Part shown: positions 4,611 to 5,867 of the stretch, piece by piece | Numbering within the stretch: position 1 is the stretch's first letter | Layout: each line of letters begins with the position of its first letter | Assembly: GCA_003559755.1 (NCBI GenBank) | Contig: PWKM01000160.1 | Coordinates: 1 to 5,867, forward strand | Length of the DNA stretch: 5,867 nt | Source of the DNA: Planctomycetota bacterium | GTDB lineage: Bacteria > Planctomycetota > PUPC01 | Direction of reading: 5' to 3' | Position numbers and translations under genes: made by a program | Notes under the pieces: generated by a model | The model's database searches: none | The model's input: the letters and a program-made list of their open reading frames with translations, nothing else | Told to the model about the DNA's origin: nothing

Positions 4611-5867
4611 ATGGGTATGAGTAATAGCCGCGTCGTCAGTATCGTATTCGTTATCGCACTGGCCCTGCCGCTCGCCATTGCTCCCCTGTCCTGTTCGAGG
4701 CCGGAGGAGCCGGAACAGGTCGAGCAGGATCTGCCGGCCGCACCGCCTGCGGAAGCGCCCGATGAACCGGTGGCCGATGAGCCGGAGGATATCTTGGGCG
4801 ACCCCGACGATGCGGTCGAAGAGCCCGAGGCCGTGCCGGACGAGGACGCCAAAGACGCCCCCCCGGCGGAGCCGCGCGTCGTGCTGCAGCCGGACCGGCC
4901 CGAGCTGCCGGTCACGCTGACGGTGGACGAGCCGGCGGGCGTCGAGCAGAGGTCCGCCCCCGTAACCGGCGGCGTCCCAATGCCATGGGGCGTGTTCGAG
5001 GCCGACCAGCGGTTTGTTGTGCTGGAGGGTGACGCACCTGTACCGGCCCAGGTTCTGCCCCTGATCGTCGATAAGCAGGGCTACATCCGCTGGGTCCTGG
5101 TTGATTTCCAGACCGACCTTGGGCCGAACGAGCAGAAGACGTTCACCCTCGATACCGCCGAACCGGTCGAAGACCAACCCGCCGGGCTGGCCCGGGAGAC
5201 CGAGAACGGCGTCGAGGTGGACACCGGTGCCATGCGGTTCACCATCGACAGGGACAAGCCGTTCACACTGTTCACCACGCTCAGCGTCGGTGATGCAACC
5301 GTCATCGAGGGCGGCGAGGTGAGCTATATAGACAGCACGAAGGACGAACTCCGCCGCGTGGCCCGACAGCCGTCGAGCGTCGTCATCGACCACAACGGGC
5401 CGATGCGGGCCACGGTCATCATCCGGGCGCCGTTCGACGATGATGACGAGACGAAGACGAACCTGACCGCGATCGCGCGGATCACCGCGTGGAGAGGCCG
5501 CACCGACGTGCACGTCAAGTACTCGCTGGCGAACTCGAACCCGGAGCACTACACCTATCGCCGGATCAAGGAGTCGTCGATCGCCCTGGGCCTGACCGAC
5601 GGGACGGCGGGAACGCTCGTCGGTGCGACCGAGCCGCAAACGCTCGACGGCGCGGGCAGCGTCACCCGCGGCTTGCGATCGACCGCCGGCCGACGAGAAC
5701 CGGTCGAGGGGCACAGCAAGATCGAGCAGGGCGACGCGACCCGATGGCAGGCCGACGGCCCCGGCCAGACGGCGAACGGTTGGCTCGCCGTCCGCACGGG
5801 CGACCGCACCGTGTTCGTCGCAGATAGGTATTTCAACGATGACCCACCGCGACGGCTGGCGACGACC
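4611..5867 (+). CDS. PcRGLX/YetA-like RIFT-barrel lipoprotein, possible polysaccharide lyase (partial)
   Basis: The first 419 codons of a longer gene that runs off the right edge with no stop. Start is ATG at 4611 with AAGGAAG 6 bases upstream; a second in-frame ATG is at 4617. A hydrophobic signal segment (8-27) ends in PLSC, Cys28, an imperfect lipobox, so surface or periplasmic lipoprotein anchoring is likely. Residues 31-88 form a disordered-looking linker with 23 Asp/Glu, 14 Pro, 10 Ala and one Lys. The region from about 98 resembles the N-terminal RIFT-barrel domain of exo-rhamnogalacturonan lyase/YetA-type proteins: PVTGGVPMPWGVF (117-129) and YIRWVLVDFQTDLGP (158-172). A second beta-domain starts near VEVDTGAMRFTIDRD (201-215). 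In that family the catalytic helical part follows, and would lie beyond the window. Lyase activity is therefore inferred. Its position directly behind a sulfatase supports a role in degrading a sulfated polysaccharide. Confidence 0.8.
   Translation, partial: MGMSNSRVVSIVFVIALALPLAIAPLSCSRPEEPEQVEQDLPAAPPAEAPDEPVADEPEDILGDPDDAVEEPEAVPDEDAKDAPPAEPRVVLQPDRPELPVTLTVDEPAGVEQRSAPVTGGVPMPWGVFEADQRFVVLEGDAPVPAQVLPLIVDKQGYIRWVLVDFQTDLGPNEQKTFTLDTAEPVEDQPAGLARETENGVEVDTGAMRFTIDRDKPFTLFTTLSVGDATVIEGGEVSYIDSTKDELRRVARQPSSVVIDHNGPMRATVIIRAPFDDDDETKTNLTAIARITAWRGRTDVHVKYSLANSNPEHYTYRRIKESSIALGLTDGTAGTLVGATEPQTLDGAGSVTRGLRSTAGRREPVEGHSKIEQGDATRWQADGPGQTANGWLAVRTGDRTVFVADRYFNDDPPRRLATT

Noticed and set aside
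3272..4915. A 547-codon minus-strand frame opposite the sulfatase and the start of the lipoprotein gene
   Set aside because: The plus strand encodes a full sulfatase with all catalytic motifs. The antisense product is low-complexity at its start and has no recognisable domain.
4539..5714. A 391-codon minus-strand frame opposite the lipoprotein gene
   Set aside because: The plus-strand frame has a ribosome site, signal peptide and RIFT-barrel motifs and stays open to the window end. The antisense frame has none of these.

Overview
The window is GC-rich bacterial DNA with strong G/C bias at third codon positions and densely packed genes. Three things point to a polysaccharide-degrading environmental bacterium: a type I (formylglycine) sulfatase, a surface-lipoprotein member of the PcRGLX/YetA-like RIFT-barrel family, and the overall codon use. 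Planctomycetota or a related PVC-type lineage is my best guess. This is inference from gene content, since no rRNA or other phylogenetic marker is present.

Left half (1-2807, minus strand): a complete metal-uptake ABC operon read right to left. It holds a lipoprotein substrate-binding protein with a His-rich loop (1860-2807), an ATPase (1036-1854) and a membrane permease (1-1033, which runs off the left edge). Gaps are 5 and 2 bases, so co-transcription and coupled translation are expected. The binding protein has a histidine where manganese-type relatives usually have glutamate, plus the His-rich loop, so zinc (ZnuABC-like) is favoured over manganese. The permease reading frame continues about 49 codons past its last membrane helix into a soluble beta-rich segment, which is unusual for this family.

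Centre (2808-3085): a divergent control region of about 278 bases. A plausible sigma70-type promoter faces left into the metal operon. A second one, with a perfect TTGACA -35 box, faces right. The right-hand transcript would carry a leader of about 170 bases with a GC-rich hairpin just ahead of the ribosome binding site.

Right half (3086-5867, plus strand): a sulfatase starting at TTG (3086-4561) and, 49 bases later, a lipoprotein with an acidic/proline-rich linker and RIFT-barrel domains related to exo-rhamnogalacturonan lyases (4611 to beyond the right edge). They probably form one transcription unit for breaking down a sulfated, possibly uronic-acid- or rhamnose-containing polysaccharide. 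A 13-base perfect palindrome lies between them. I see no RNA genes, CRISPR arrays, insertion sequences or convincing rho-independent terminators.
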